Below, piece by piece: positions 49,698-57,861 of a stretch of 59,768 bases of DNA. This DNA is from Flavobacteriales bacterium (GTDB taxonomy: Bacteria > Bacteroidota > Bacteroidia > Flavobacteriales_E > Vicingaceae). Both the position numbers and the translations under genes were made by a program. The number at the start of each line of letters is the position of its first letter. The stretch's first letter is position 1. The DNA is taken from NCBI GenBank assembly GCA_002706365.1, contig PALM01000023.1, positions 1 to 59,768 of the forward strand. Direction: 5' to 3'. The notes under the pieces are model-generated. The model saw only the letters and a program-made list of their open reading frames with translations. It made no database searches and was not told where the DNA came from.

Positions 49698-50831
49698 TTG
49701 AAGCGGATAAAGATTCACGATAAGGTATTCGAACCTTACCTTTCAGAAAGCGAGATCCAGACAGAAATTTCTAGAATTGCTGGTGAAATAAGCCAGAAAT
49801 ATATTGGAAAGAAGCCCGTATTTATTGGGGTCTTGAATGGAAGTTTTCAATTTGCTGCAGACTTAATGAAGCAGATCAACTTCGATTGTGAGATCTCATT
49901 TGTCAAGGTAGCATCTTATCAGGGAACACAGAGTAGCGGACATGTTCGTCAGCTCTTAGGTCTTGATCAAAAACTTCGGGATCGCCATGTGATCATACTA
50001 GAAGATATAGTGGATACGGGCAATACCATTGAAGCAATTCACGAAGAATTATCTGGTACAGGGGCTAAATCAATAGCGATAGCTACCTTGTTATTCAAAG
50101 AAGCAGTTTACGATAAAGAGATTCCTATTGATTATATCGCTAAGAAGATCGACCCTGAATTTGTGGTTGGTTATGGTTTGGATTACGATGGCTATGGAAG
50201 GAATCTAAATGAACTATATGTGCTCTCAGAAGAGCAATCACTTAAAGTAGATAAGAATATGTTGAATATTGTATTATTTGGCCCTCCAGGTGCCGGGAAA
50301 GGGACACAGGCTCTACAATTAAAGGATAAATACAATTTGATTCACCTCTCTACAGGAGATATATTGAGAAATGAGATCAGCAATGAAACCAAACTCGGTA
50401 TCATGGCAAAGGAGTATATGGACAAAGGTGAACTTGTCCCCGATGAAGTGGTGATCGATATGATCGAGAACATTCTAAACGATAAGGCAGATGCTTCCGG
50501 ATTCATCTTTGATGGTTTCCCAAGAACTGTTGAGCAAGCTAGCGCACTCGACAATCTCTTGCAAAAGCACAATACAGAGATCGACCTTATGCTTTCACTT
50601 GAGGTTGATGATGAAGAATTAGTTGCTAGGATCGTACAAAGAGGAAAGGATTCTGGTAGAGAAGACGATAAGAATGAATCCGTGATCTTCAATCGAATCA
50701 TTACATACAACAAGAAGACAGCTCCACTTAAAGATTACTACAAAGAGCAAGGGAAATACAATCCGATCAAGGGAATAGGTAGTATAGAAGAAGTTTTCGA
50801 TCGTTTAACTGAGAAGATCGACGAAGCATAA
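49698..50831 (+). CDS. Fused hypoxanthine phosphoribosyltransferase-adenylate kinase
   Basis: This protein of about 377 residues joins two purine-salvage enzymes. Residues 1-180 form HPRT (VFIGVLNGSFQFAADLM, the PRPP loop VIILEDIVDTGNT and DPEFVVGYGLDYDG). Residues 188-377 form adenylate kinase (MLNIVLFGPPGAGKGTQ P-loop, HLSTGDILRNEI, GFIFDGFPRTVEQA), of the short type without a zinc LID. HPRT makes IMP and GMP from bases; Adk balances AMP, ADP and ATP. I chose TTG 49698 (MKRIKIHDK) because it lies after the promoter box. The Adk part could also be made from an internal ATG at 50259. It is divergent from purK. Confidence 0.93.
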   Translation: MKRIKIHDKVFEPYLSESEIQTEISRIAGEISQKYIGKKPVFIGVLNGSFQFAADLMKQINFDCEISFVKVASYQGTQSSGHVRQLLGLDQKLRDRHVIILEDIVDTGNTIEAIHEELSGTGAKSIAIATLLFKEAVYDKEIPIDYIAKKIDPEFVVGYGLDYDGYGRNLNELYVLSEEQSLKVDKNMLNIVLFGPPGAGKGTQALQLKDKYNLIHLSTGDILRNEISNETKLGIMAKEYMDKGELVPDEVVIDMIENILNDKADASGFIFDGFPRTVEQASALDNLLQKHNTEIDLMLSLEVDDEELVARIVQRGKDSGREDDKNESVIFNRIITYNKKTAPLKDYYKEQGKYNPIKGIGSIEEVFDRLTEKIDEA

Positions 50832-50837
50832 GCACGC

Positions 50838-52502
50838 CTAAAAGCGCAATCCTGTCATTAGGATATCATCGATCTGATCTTCATCCTTCATCCAATCTTT
50901 GATAGTGGATTTTACGATTCCACCTTGTTCAGACATTGGCAGATGGGCGATCTTCTTCAACATTTCTCCTACATTCTTGGTCATGAATTTCTTACCATCG
51001 GCACCGCCAAACTGATCGGGATAACCATCTGAGAAAAGGTAGAAACAATCGCCTTTGCGAATGCTTAGGCTATGAGTAGTGAAGTTCTTTTTGTGCTGAG
51101 AGAAGCCTCCAATAGAGAACTTATCTCCCTTTACCACATGTAGCTCTCCATCTCTCACATAGAAAAGCGGACGCATAGCTCCGGCAAATTCAATTTTATT
51201 CTGATCATGATGGATCGTCACTACACCTAGCTCCATCCCATCTTTGCTATTCCGATCGTTATCAGCTCTTTGATTCAAGGCTGTACGTACTCTTTTGTCG
51301 AGCTCCTTCAAAATCTTACCCGGATCAGTAATGCGTTGGTCACTTACGATCTCATTGAGTTGCGTATAACCGATGATCGACATGAATGCACCCGGTACAC
51401 CGTGACCAGTGCAATCTACAACTGCAAATAGAGATTTTCGCTCACTCTTCTCAAACCAATAGAAGTCGCCACTTACAATATCCTTAGGTTCATAGTAAAT
51501 GAAAGAATCGGCTAATGCATCCTTAACCTTTTTAATAGGAGGGAGAATTGAAGCCTGAATTCGCTTGGCATAATTGATACTTTCTTTGATCTCTTTATGC
51601 TGTTGCTCTACAACCTCTTTTTCTTTTATCAGCTCTGAGGTTCGCTCATCTACTTTTCCTTCTAGGTTGGCGTTGAGATCCTGTAATTCCCTATTGGCAA
51701 AATCAAGATCCCTTAAGCTCTTTATCAAAGCCTCTTCTGCTCTTTTCCTTGAGGTAATATCCTTTATGATACCTTGATAACCGGTAACTTGACCATATTG
51801 GTCCTTTACTACAATAGTGTTGAGGATACAATTGAGGACTTCACCGTCCTTTTTGACCAATCTTACCTCATAATCGCTTACTTCACCTTCTTCGCTTAGG
51901 GTGAACATAAGTTTCTCACGGTCGGCATTATTCACATAGAGATCCCTAACTCGAATTGAGTTCATATCTTCCATCTCATAGCCAAAGAGAGCCAAACCCG
52001 CAGGATTGATATCGATGAATTCACCGGCAATTGTCGACATATAGATCGCATCCTTAGAACGCATGAAAAGCTCCCTGTACTTCTCTTCACTCTTCCTGAG
52101 TTGGTCTTCTGTATGCTTTCGCTCGATAGCATATGAGATAGAGCGATTTAGTGTGGAGATATTCAAATCACCTTTCACTAAATAGTCTTGAGCTCCCTGC
52201 TTAACCGCATTCATGCCAATATACATATCATCAAGCTCGGTTAGCACGATAAATGGCATTTTGGGAAAGCTGTGAAAAAGATTATTGAAAGTATGGATGC
52301 CGTAGCTATCAGGAAGGAATAGATTGACCAATGTAATATCGATCTCCTCCTTCTTGATCAAGTCCTCAGCATCTTTCAAACCACTGGTATGAAAAATCTC
52401 GAAGTTATAATCCTTAGAGTTGGATAAAAGTTCTCCAATCTGAATGGCATCAGCCTCAGAGCTTTCTACCAGCAGGACTTTTAATTGGTCGATTAATATC
52501 AA
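50838..52502 (-). CDS. Degenerate receiver, PAS and SpoIIE-type PP2C phosphatase protein
   Basis: This 554-residue cytoplasmic protein has an N-terminal receiver-like domain (1-125), a PAS domain (about 140-260), a coiled coil (265-320) and a PP2C/SpoIIE phosphatase (KDIVSGDFYWFEKSE, DCTGHGVPGAFMSI, LFSDGYPDQFGGADGKKF). The receiver is altered: LVNLFLPDS has Asn where the phosphorylated Asp should be, while the Lys in YLVKGDL is kept. It therefore probably works as a constitutive or protein-binding pseudo-receiver. The phosphatase is closely related to that of the propeller sensor at 10493-13720. The likely role is partner switching by dephosphorylating an anti-sigma antagonist, which is inferred. 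Confidence 0.9.
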   Translation of the reverse strand: MILIDQLKVLLVESSEADAIQIGELLSNSKDYNFEIFHTSGLKDAEDLIKKEEIDITLVNLFLPDSYGIHTFNNLFHSFPKMPFIVLTELDDMYIGMNAVKQGAQDYLVKGDLNISTLNRSISYAIERKHTEDQLRKSEEKYRELFMRSKDAIYMSTIAGEFIDINPAGLALFGYEMEDMNSIRVRDLYVNNADREKLMFTLSEEGEVSDYEVRLVKKDGEVLNCILNTIVVKDQYGQVTGYQGIIKDITSRKRAEEALIKSLRDLDFANRELQDLNANLEGKVDERTSELIKEKEVVEQQHKEIKESINYAKRIQASILPPIKKVKDALADSFIYYEPKDIVSGDFYWFEKSERKSLFAVVDCTGHGVPGAFMSIIGYTQLNEIVSDQRITDPGKILKELDKRVRTALNQRADNDRNSKDGMELGVVTIHHDQNKIEFAGAMRPLFYVRDGELHVVKGDKFSIGGFSQHKKNFTTHSLSIRKGDCFYLFSDGYPDQFGGADGKKFMTKNVGEMLKKIAHLPMSEQGGIVKSTIKDWMKDEDQIDDILMTGLRF

Positions 52503-52647
52503 AATAACTATTCCTAGATGTGGAAATTGAAATTACGTAAATGGCTATGAAAAGATTCAGTTTTTAGACAAAGTATCAAGATTGAGGGTTGATTGGCATT
52601 TTTATAGGGATTAATAAAGCAATGCCAATTATCAGAAGTAGTTTAAA

Positions 52648-52655
52648 TACCTTTG
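52648..52655 (+). promoter_or_regulatory. TAnnTTTG -7 box for obgE
   Basis: TACCTTTG followed by C is 8 bases before ATG 52664. It lies inside the longest possible ORF (from 52589), which shows that the shorter start is right. Confidence 0.65.
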
Positions 52656-52663
52656 CCGGCATC

Positions 52664-53659
52664 ATGGCGGATAGCAATTTTATTGATTACGTAAAGGTAA
52701 ACTGTCGTTCAGGAAGAGGTGGAGCAGGTTCAGCTCATCTGCATCGAGATCGAATGACGGCAAAGGGCGGTCCCGATGGAGGAGACGGTGGAAGAGGTGG
52801 ACATATTATCCTAAAAGGGAATAAACAGCTATGGACCTTATTGCATTTGAAATATCGCAAGCACATCATTGCCGGACATGGAGAGAATGGTGGTGCTAGT
52901 CGTTCAAGTGGCCATGAAGGAGAAGATCGGATCATTGAAGTCCCTATAGGCACAGTAGCTCGTGATGAAGAAAGCGGAGAGGTAGAGGTAGAGATCTTAG
53001 AAGATGGACAAACACACATTCTTTTAGAAGGTGGAAGAGGAGGCTTGGGCAATGCTCATTTTAAATCGTCTACGAATCAAACGCCCCGCTATGCACAGCC
53101 CGGAGAAGCTGGAAAGGAAGAGTGGAAGATACTTGAGCTAAAAGTCTTGGCCGATGTGGGATTAGTTGGATTTCCCAATGCTGGTAAGTCGACACTACTA
53201 TCAGTGGTTTCTGCTGCTAAGCCGGAAATAGCCAATTATCCATTTACAACCTTGGTGCCTAATTTGGGAATCGTTCAGTACCGCGATCATCGATCCTTTG
53301 TGATGGCAGATATTCCAGGGATTATTGAAGGGGCAAGTGAAGGTAAAGGTTTGGGCTTGCGCTTTTTGCGACATATAGAGCGAAACTCAGTGCTATTGTT
53401 CCTTGTTCCTGCAGACGCTGATGATATTAAAAAGGAATATGAGATACTGCTGGCTGAATTGAAAGCTCATAATCCCGAATTACTAGATAAGGATAGACTT
53501 TTAGCCGTTAGTAAGAGTGATATGTTGGATGATGAGCTAAAGCAAGCAATAAAGGATGATATGCCAGATCTGGATTTCATCTTTATCTCAGCTGTAAGTG
53601 GAGAGAATATTGATAAGCTGAAAGATATGATCTGGAATAAAATCACTCTAGATGAATAG
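52664..53659 (+). CDS. obgE: GTPase ObgE
   Basis: This 331-residue GTPase acts in ribosome biogenesis and stress response. It has the glycine-rich Obg fold ([17 protein letters not shown] and [16 protein letters not shown]), then the G domain with GFPNAGKST, switch I near [19 protein letters not shown], the NKxD-type SKSD and SAVS. It lacks an OCT extension. The ATG at 52664 ([10 protein letters not shown]) is backed by the promoter box directly upstream. It starts an operon with PAP2, crcB and pafA, overlapping PAP2 by 8 bases. Confidence 0.96.
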   Translation: MADSNFIDYVKVNCRSGRGGAGSAHLHRDRMTAKGGPDGGDGGRGGHIILKGNKQLWTLLHLKYRKHIIAGHGENGGASRSSGHEGEDRIIEVPIGTVARDEESGEVEVEILEDGQTHILLEGGRGGLGNAHFKSSTNQTPRYAQPGEAGKEEWKILELKVLADVGLVGFPNAGKSTLLSVVSAAKPEIANYPFTTLVPNLGIVQYRDHRSFVMADIPGIIEGASEGKGLGLRFLRHIERNSVLLFLVPADADDIKKEYEILLAELKAHNPELLDKDRLLAVSKSDMLDDELKQAIKDDMPDLDFIFISAVSGENIDKLKDMIWNKITLDE

Positions 53660-54218
53660 CATAGAAGCCTGGGATAGACAGCTCTTCTTAGCCTTGAATG
53701 AGTTTCATACCGATTGGTTAGACTCATTAATGTGGCATGTTTCAGGTAAATGGGAATGGATTCCTTTCTATATCATCCTATTGTATTTCATTTTTAAGAA
53801 ATATGGCAAACAGACCTGGCTCATTCTTTTGGGTGTTGCTGTCTTGATCACTTTGAGCGATCAATTATCAGTACTTCTATTCAAGGAGCAGTTCCAACGT
53901 TATCGCCCATGTCATAACCTAGAGATAGCTGAATTGGTGCAGACCGTCAATGGAAAGTGCGGTGGGAAGTATGGCTTCATTAGCAGTCATGCCAGCAATA
54001 CCTTTGCCTTGGCATCATTCCTGGGCTTGTGGTTGGGTAGACGATTTTTGATTCCATTATTTCTCTGGGCGAGTATTGTGGCCTATAGTAGGATCTATCT
54101 AGGAGTTCACTACCCATTAGATGTAATTGGTGGAGCCATCTTTGGGATAATTCTAGCATATGTGCTTTATTTGGTCCTGATCAATATTTTCAAAAAACAG
54201 TTGAAGGTTCATGTTTAA
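53652..54218 (+). CDS. PAP2 family membrane phosphatase
   Basis: This 188-residue integral membrane protein has five predicted helices and the PAP2 motifs [12 protein letters not shown] (KxxxxxxRP type), the [13 protein letters not shown] motif (SGH-like), and [19 protein letters not shown]. Members dephosphorylate lipid pyrophosphates such as undecaprenyl pyrophosphate or phosphatidate. It overlaps obgE and crcB by 8 bases on each side (ATGAATAG and ATGTTTAA), so all are coupled. Confidence 0.92.
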   Translation: MNSIEAWDRQLFLALNEFHTDWLDSLMWHVSGKWEWIPFYIILLYFIFKKYGKQTWLILLGVAVLITLSDQLSVLLFKEQFQRYRPCHNLEIAELVQTVNGKCGGKYGFISSHASNTFALASFLGLWLGRRFLIPLFLWASIVAYSRIYLGVHYPLDVIGGAIFGIILAYVLYLVLINIFKKQLKVHV

Positions 54219-54597
54219 AGAAGTTGCATTGGTATTCGTCGGTGGAGGCTTGGGCAGTATGCTGCGATTCCTCATTGGCAAAGGCGTATTGCAATTCTCT
54301 CAGCTTTCCTTTCCCATGGGAACCTTCATTTCCAATCTAATTGCCTGCATAATCCTTGGCCTAGTAGTTTACTTGAGCAAGGGGCGAATGATATTATCCA
54401 CTTCACTCATGCTTTTCTTGATGACTGGTTTTTGCGGGGGATTGAGCACCTTTTCCACCTTCAGCTTCGAGACTCTGCAGCTCTTCCGTCAAGGAATGTA
54501 TACCTATGCCTTCTTGAACATTGGATTGAGCATTAGTCTGGGAATACTTAGTATCTATTGGTTAATATCAAAAATTCCGGCAAATGAGATCAATTAA
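54211..54597 (+). CDS. crcB: Fluoride exporter CrcB/Fluc
   Basis: This 128-residue four-helix membrane protein has the Fluc signature: VGGGLGSMLRFLIGKG, the central MGTFISNLIACIILG segment with the conserved Asn, and GFCGGLSTFSTFSFE with the Phe-box and polar track. It forms dual-topology dimers that export F-. The length is normal. It overlaps PAP2 by 8 bases and pafA by 14. No fluoride riboswitch is visible in the operon leader. Confidence 0.93.
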   Translation: MFKEVALVFVGGGLGSMLRFLIGKGVLQFSQLSFPMGTFISNLIACIILGLVVYLSKGRMILSTSLMLFLMTGFCGGLSTFSTFSFETLQLFRQGMYTYAFLNIGLSISLGILSIYWLISKIPANEIN

Positions 54598-56182
54598 ACT
54601 TGTAATTCTCACATTCATACTTCTTGTAAATTATACCGCAAAGGCGCAAGAGTCAGAGCGACCGAAGATCGTGATTGGCATAGTGGTAGACCAGATGCGT
54701 TACGATTATCTCCAGAGATTTGCCGCGGCATACGGTGAAGAGGGTTTTAAGAGATTAATGCGTGAAGGCATGAATTATAGCAGCATGCATTATAATTACA
54801 AGCCCACCATGACTGCTTGCGGGCATGCAAGCATTTTTACCGGAACTACACCTTCAGTCCATGGGGTGGTGGCCAATGCCTGGTATTCTAGAGAGGAAGG
54901 AGATTATGTGTACTGTGTGAAGCTGCCAACAGAAGATGGAGAAGGAGTCTACTCTCCGGCTCGGATGAAAACAAATACTTTGGCAGATGAGATCAAGCTA
55001 AGTCTTGGATCTAGCTCTAAAAGTTTCGGTGTATCTCTAAAGGATAGAGGAGCGATCCTACCTGCCGGACATATGGCTGATGGAGCATTTTGGTTTGAAG
55101 GAGAAAAGGGTGGATTCATTAGCTCTACCTATTACTCAGACCCTGAACCAAATTGGGTTAAAGATTTCAATCAACAAGACTATTTCAAGAGCTACCTTTC
55201 TAATGGCTGGATTTTGAGTCGAGAGGTTGAAGTCTACGAAGCAGTAGCGGATGATCGTCTTTATGAAGGTCCATATGTAAAAGGTGGAGCGATCATTTTT
55301 CCATATGATTTCAGCTCGCTATATGAAAAAAAGGGAGACGATCTTATCAAATATACACCATTCGGCAATCAGCTTTTGGCTGATTTTGCCATGGAATTGA
55401 TAAAGAATGAAGAATTGGGAAAGGACGATCAAATGGATTTCTTTTCGATCAGTTTTTCATCTACCGATTATATAGGACATCAGTTTGGTGTAGGGTCTAG
55501 AGAACTTATGGATACCTATTTGAGACTGGATCAGACCATTGCCGAGCTCTTGGCATTTTTCGATAAGGAATTTGGGGAAGATTATGTGGTATTCCTCACT
55601 TCAGACCATGGTGCAGCTGAGAATCGAAATCATTTGAAAGAGAAAGGAGTTCCTTCAGGTTATTTTGATCGAAGAAGCATAGCAAAAGCTTTGGATAAGC
55701 AATTGGATAGTATTTACGGTCAGGCCGATTGGGTCATATCCAGCACAAATCTCAATATATATCTCAATAGGGCGCTATTTAAAGATGAGACATTAGATAT
55801 TGAGAGGGATGATGTAATTGAATCAGCATATTATTTCTTGAGCGAACAGGAGGGAGTGCTTGATGTCTATGTGCCAGAATATGGAAATGGAGATGAGTTC
55901 CTAATGAGAATGGCTTCGAACGGTTATTTCCAGAAGGAGTCAGGAGATTTGGTCATTATTGAGAAGGCCAATTGGAATCCATATCCCGATCATGGCTCTG
56001 GTCATTCGTCGGCCTATTCATATGATACTCATGTACCATTTTGCATTATGGGAAGTGGAATAGGAAGTGGAAAAGTGGATGAACCATATGCGATCACTGA
56101 TATCATACCCTCATTGTCGAATCTATTTGGCATATCTCTTCCAGACGGAGTTAGGGATTACAATCCACTACCTTTGAAATAG
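54584..56182 (+). CDS. pafA: Periplasmic alkaline phosphatase (PafA-like)
   Basis: This 532-residue exported enzyme of the alkaline phosphatase superfamily has a signal peptide (cleavage near NYTAKA), the metal-binding Asp36 in IVVDQMRYDY, the nucleophile Thr77 in YKPTMTACGHASIFTG, further metal ligands in FFSISFSSTDYIGHQFG and FLTSDHGAAENR, and the C-terminal NWNPYPDHGSGHSS His. It matches the PafA type of Bacteroidota, a calcium-activated or zinc phosphomonoesterase releasing phosphate from organic esters. It ends the obgE operon, before a minus-strand terminator. Confidence 0.92.
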   Translation: MRSIKLVILTFILLVNYTAKAQESERPKIVIGIVVDQMRYDYLQRFAAAYGEEGFKRLMREGMNYSSMHYNYKPTMTACGHASIFTGTTPSVHGVVANAWYSREEGDYVYCVKLPTEDGEGVYSPARMKTNTLADEIKLSLGSSSKSFGVSLKDRGAILPAGHMADGAFWFEGEKGGFISSTYYSDPEPNWVKDFNQQDYFKSYLSNGWILSREVEVYEAVADDRLYEGPYVKGGAIIFPYDFSSLYEKKGDDLIKYTPFGNQLLADFAMELIKNEELGKDDQMDFFSISFSSTDYIGHQFGVGSRELMDTYLRLDQTIAELLAFFDKEFGEDYVVFLTSDHGAAENRNHLKEKGVPSGYFDRRSIAKALDKQLDSIYGQADWVISSTNLNIYLNRALFKDETLDIERDDVIESAYYFLSEQEGVLDVYVPEYGNGDEFLMRMASNGYFQKESGDLVIIEKANWNPYPDHGSGHSSAYSYDTHVPFCIMGSGIGSGKVDEPYAITDIIPSLSNLFGISLPDGVRDYNPLPLK

Positions 56183-56193
56183 GTGAAAAAAAT

Positions 56194-56224
56194 AAGCCGG
56201 TGGTACACCATAAACCACCGGCTT
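56194..56224 (-). terminator. Terminator for the 360-residue helical protein gene
   Basis: AAGCCGGTGGT and ACCACCGGCTT form an 11-base stem with a 9-base loop. In the minus direction it is followed by TATTTTTTT, so it ends the transcript from 57333. In the plus direction it also follows pafA, but without a T-tract. Confidence 0.85.
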
Positions 56225-56250
56225 GAGAATAGGAACCTAGAATAACCAAT

Positions 56251-57333
56251 TTAATTCACAAGATGAGAATAAGGGTTCCTACCGAATAGATCAGTATGGA
56301 CAACTTGTTTGAAAACATGCTGTGCATTATCCAATGTATTCTGGATTGATTTAGATGGACGAAGCTTGTCCTGTCTAGCGTGAAATTTGTAGGCAACTAC
56401 TGCGTTGCGAATATCTTTGTAAACTACTTCTGGGAATTGGTAGTTATAAGCCTCAAACATGGCTTTATTAGAAAGCTCATTACTGAGTTCCAATGCCTCC
56501 TCAAGACAGTCGTGCTTTATTAGGTGATAACACTGTACTTGAGATAGGATATTTTGTAAGTGAAACCTTTTAAGACCAAAAGCCAAAGAATCGATTTGAT
56601 TTTTACAATTGAATAGTAAAGTCTCAATATCGACTTTGCCATCTTTGAGCAATTGATCTTGTCCTACTAGTACTACCAATTCAATTTTGGCAAGATTAGC
56701 AAGACAATTAAGGTTTTTAGATTCGGGGTGATTTTCAGATAAGGTTCTCAATAATTTGAAATCCTGGATCATATCCCGAACTAGAGTAGGATTTGCATTA
56801 TGAAGGTAATTTTCTACCTTATTATGCATTCCCACTAAAATTTGAAGAGCAGCTGAGATCAAAGAGTCGAGCTCTTTGTATTTTAAATAAAGATGACGAT
56901 AAACAGTTTCCAACTGGCTACCTTGACTTAGAAGGTAGAGTTCAGATAGGAGGGAAGAGGCTTCCTCTTCGATCTCGTAGCGCTTCATAGCATGGAAGTA
57001 GTCTTCCAGCTCTTCAATTCTTTCTGATTTTTCTTTTTTAGAGTTTCCGTTAAGTGCGTAAAAAACGGTGGTTGCTAAAACATCCTTCATTGAGTGATCT
57101 TCCAGGCCGAAGTATCTAAGGATGGTAAGGTAAATGATTCTTTCAAAGATCTTGAAGGACTTCTCATCAAGACTTAGTTCATTTTGAACTGTAGTGGTCT
57201 CTGCTTCTGCGCGGTACGCATCGAAGATCTTAAGGCTGATTTCAGCATAGGTAAGATCCTTCTCAAGCAAAGCTCTAATATCAGCGGCTGCCTGCTCCCT
57301 GAGTTGCTTTACTATTTCGTTGATTGCCTTCAT
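56251..57333 (-). CDS. All-helical protein of unknown function
   Basis: This 360-residue cytoplasmic protein has no signal peptide and no catalytic motif I can recognise. Predicted structure is almost wholly helical, resembling TPR-like or alpha-solenoid folds (for example EEEASSLLSELYLLSQGS and VYRHLYLKYKELDSLISAAL, ending FGRNPYSHLVN). It lies next to the small exported-peptide gene and the divergent 541-residue helical protein. Helical regulators that bind peptides exist in other phyla, so a peptide-linked role is possible but inferred. A terminator follows at 56194-56224. Confidence 0.7.
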   Translation of the reverse strand: MKAINEIVKQLREQAAADIRALLEKDLTYAEISLKIFDAYRAEAETTTVQNELSLDEKSFKIFERIIYLTILRYFGLEDHSMKDVLATTVFYALNGNSKKEKSERIEELEDYFHAMKRYEIEEEASSLLSELYLLSQGSQLETVYRHLYLKYKELDSLISAALQILVGMHNKVENYLHNANPTLVRDMIQDFKLLRTLSENHPESKNLNCLANLAKIELVVLVGQDQLLKDGKVDIETLLFNCKNQIDSLAFGLKRFHLQNILSQVQCYHLIKHDCLEEALELSNELSNKAMFEAYNYQFPEVVYKDIRNAVVAYKFHARQDKLRPSKSIQNTLDNAQHVFKQVVHTDLFGRNPYSHLVN

Positions 57334-57541
57334 ATTACACCGTTTGTTTTGAATTACGATGTAAAAGTATGGGCATACCTATTCTATATATAGGACAATA
57401 TGCATCCTATATCTTCAACTAGAATGCGTTAAAAATAAAGGTAGGATAAAACTATCTACCTGTGTATCAGCACAGTATGTAGTCTATAGATTCTTCAACT
57501 AAAATCGTATATTTGAAGAATCAATATTTAGCTAAAATCTA

Positions 57542-57697
57542 CTATGGCCACTCCATCGAACCGCCGCCACCATCAACTTCAGTCGAAGTTCCAGCTATCG
57601 CAATCTCTTGCTTTAGTTGATCTTCAGAATAATTTTGATAGTCGGCTGGAGTACCATAACCGAGAAGAGAAATTAGGATTGTAATTAAAGCTGTCAT
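57542..57697 (-). CDS. Candidate exported peptide precursor
   Basis: This 51-residue ORF starts at ATG 57697 and ends in TAG. It has a hydrophobic, signal-like N-terminus (MTALITILISLLGYGTPA), a polar, acidic middle (DYQNYSEDQLKQEIAIAG) and a glycine-rich tail (TEVDGGGGSMEWP). A TTG-N19-TATGTTTG promoter lies just upstream. Its position between two large helical proteins of unknown function resembles peptide-pheromone and receptor pairs. It is equally possible that it is a small secreted or membrane-active peptide. It was too short to be picked by usual ORF limits. Confidence 0.6.
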   Translation of the reverse strand: MTALITILISLLGYGTPADYQNYSEDQLKQEIAIAGTSTEVDGGGGSMEWP

Positions 57698-57722
57698 CTT
57701 TACTTTTTGTTAGTAATTAATA

Positions 57723-57752
57723 CAAACATATACAGGCGAAGGTCCATGGCAA
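57723..57752 (-). promoter_or_regulatory. Consensus promoter for the small-peptide gene
   Basis: On the minus strand TTG, 19 bases, then TATGTTTG. This fits the Bacteroidota -33/-7 consensus and lies 25 bases before the ATG at 57697. Confidence 0.7.
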
Positions 57753-57861
57753 TAGGACACTTCTTCTGTATTTTCTTCAATTAAAAGTAGTTAAAATTTG
57801 TGAAAGGGCTATAGAACGCCCATCAAAAGGAGAGTATTTTGAAAAACAGCTTCCTCAAGTA

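Larger units (their letters stand above)
57412..57787. promoter_or_regulatory. Recurring TCTTCAA-YTA-RAA motifs in the helical-gene spacer
   Basis: TCTTCAACTAGAAT (57412-57425), TCTTCAACTAAAAT (57492-57505) and TCTTCAATTAAAAG (57774-57787) are three similar direct copies. An inverted partner TTGAAGAATC (57513-57522) pairs with GATTCTTCAA (57489-57498). They flank the small-peptide gene and sit before both helical genes. They could be operator sites. Confidence 0.45.

Noticed and set aside
52589-52663. 25-residue N-terminal extension of ObgE
   Set aside because: The promoter box at 52648-52655 falls inside it and the Obg domain starts at [10 protein letters not shown].
54211-54597. Fluoride riboswitch ahead of crcB
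   Set aside because: crcB is inside an overlapping operon without leader space, and no riboswitch fold was recognised upstream of obgE.
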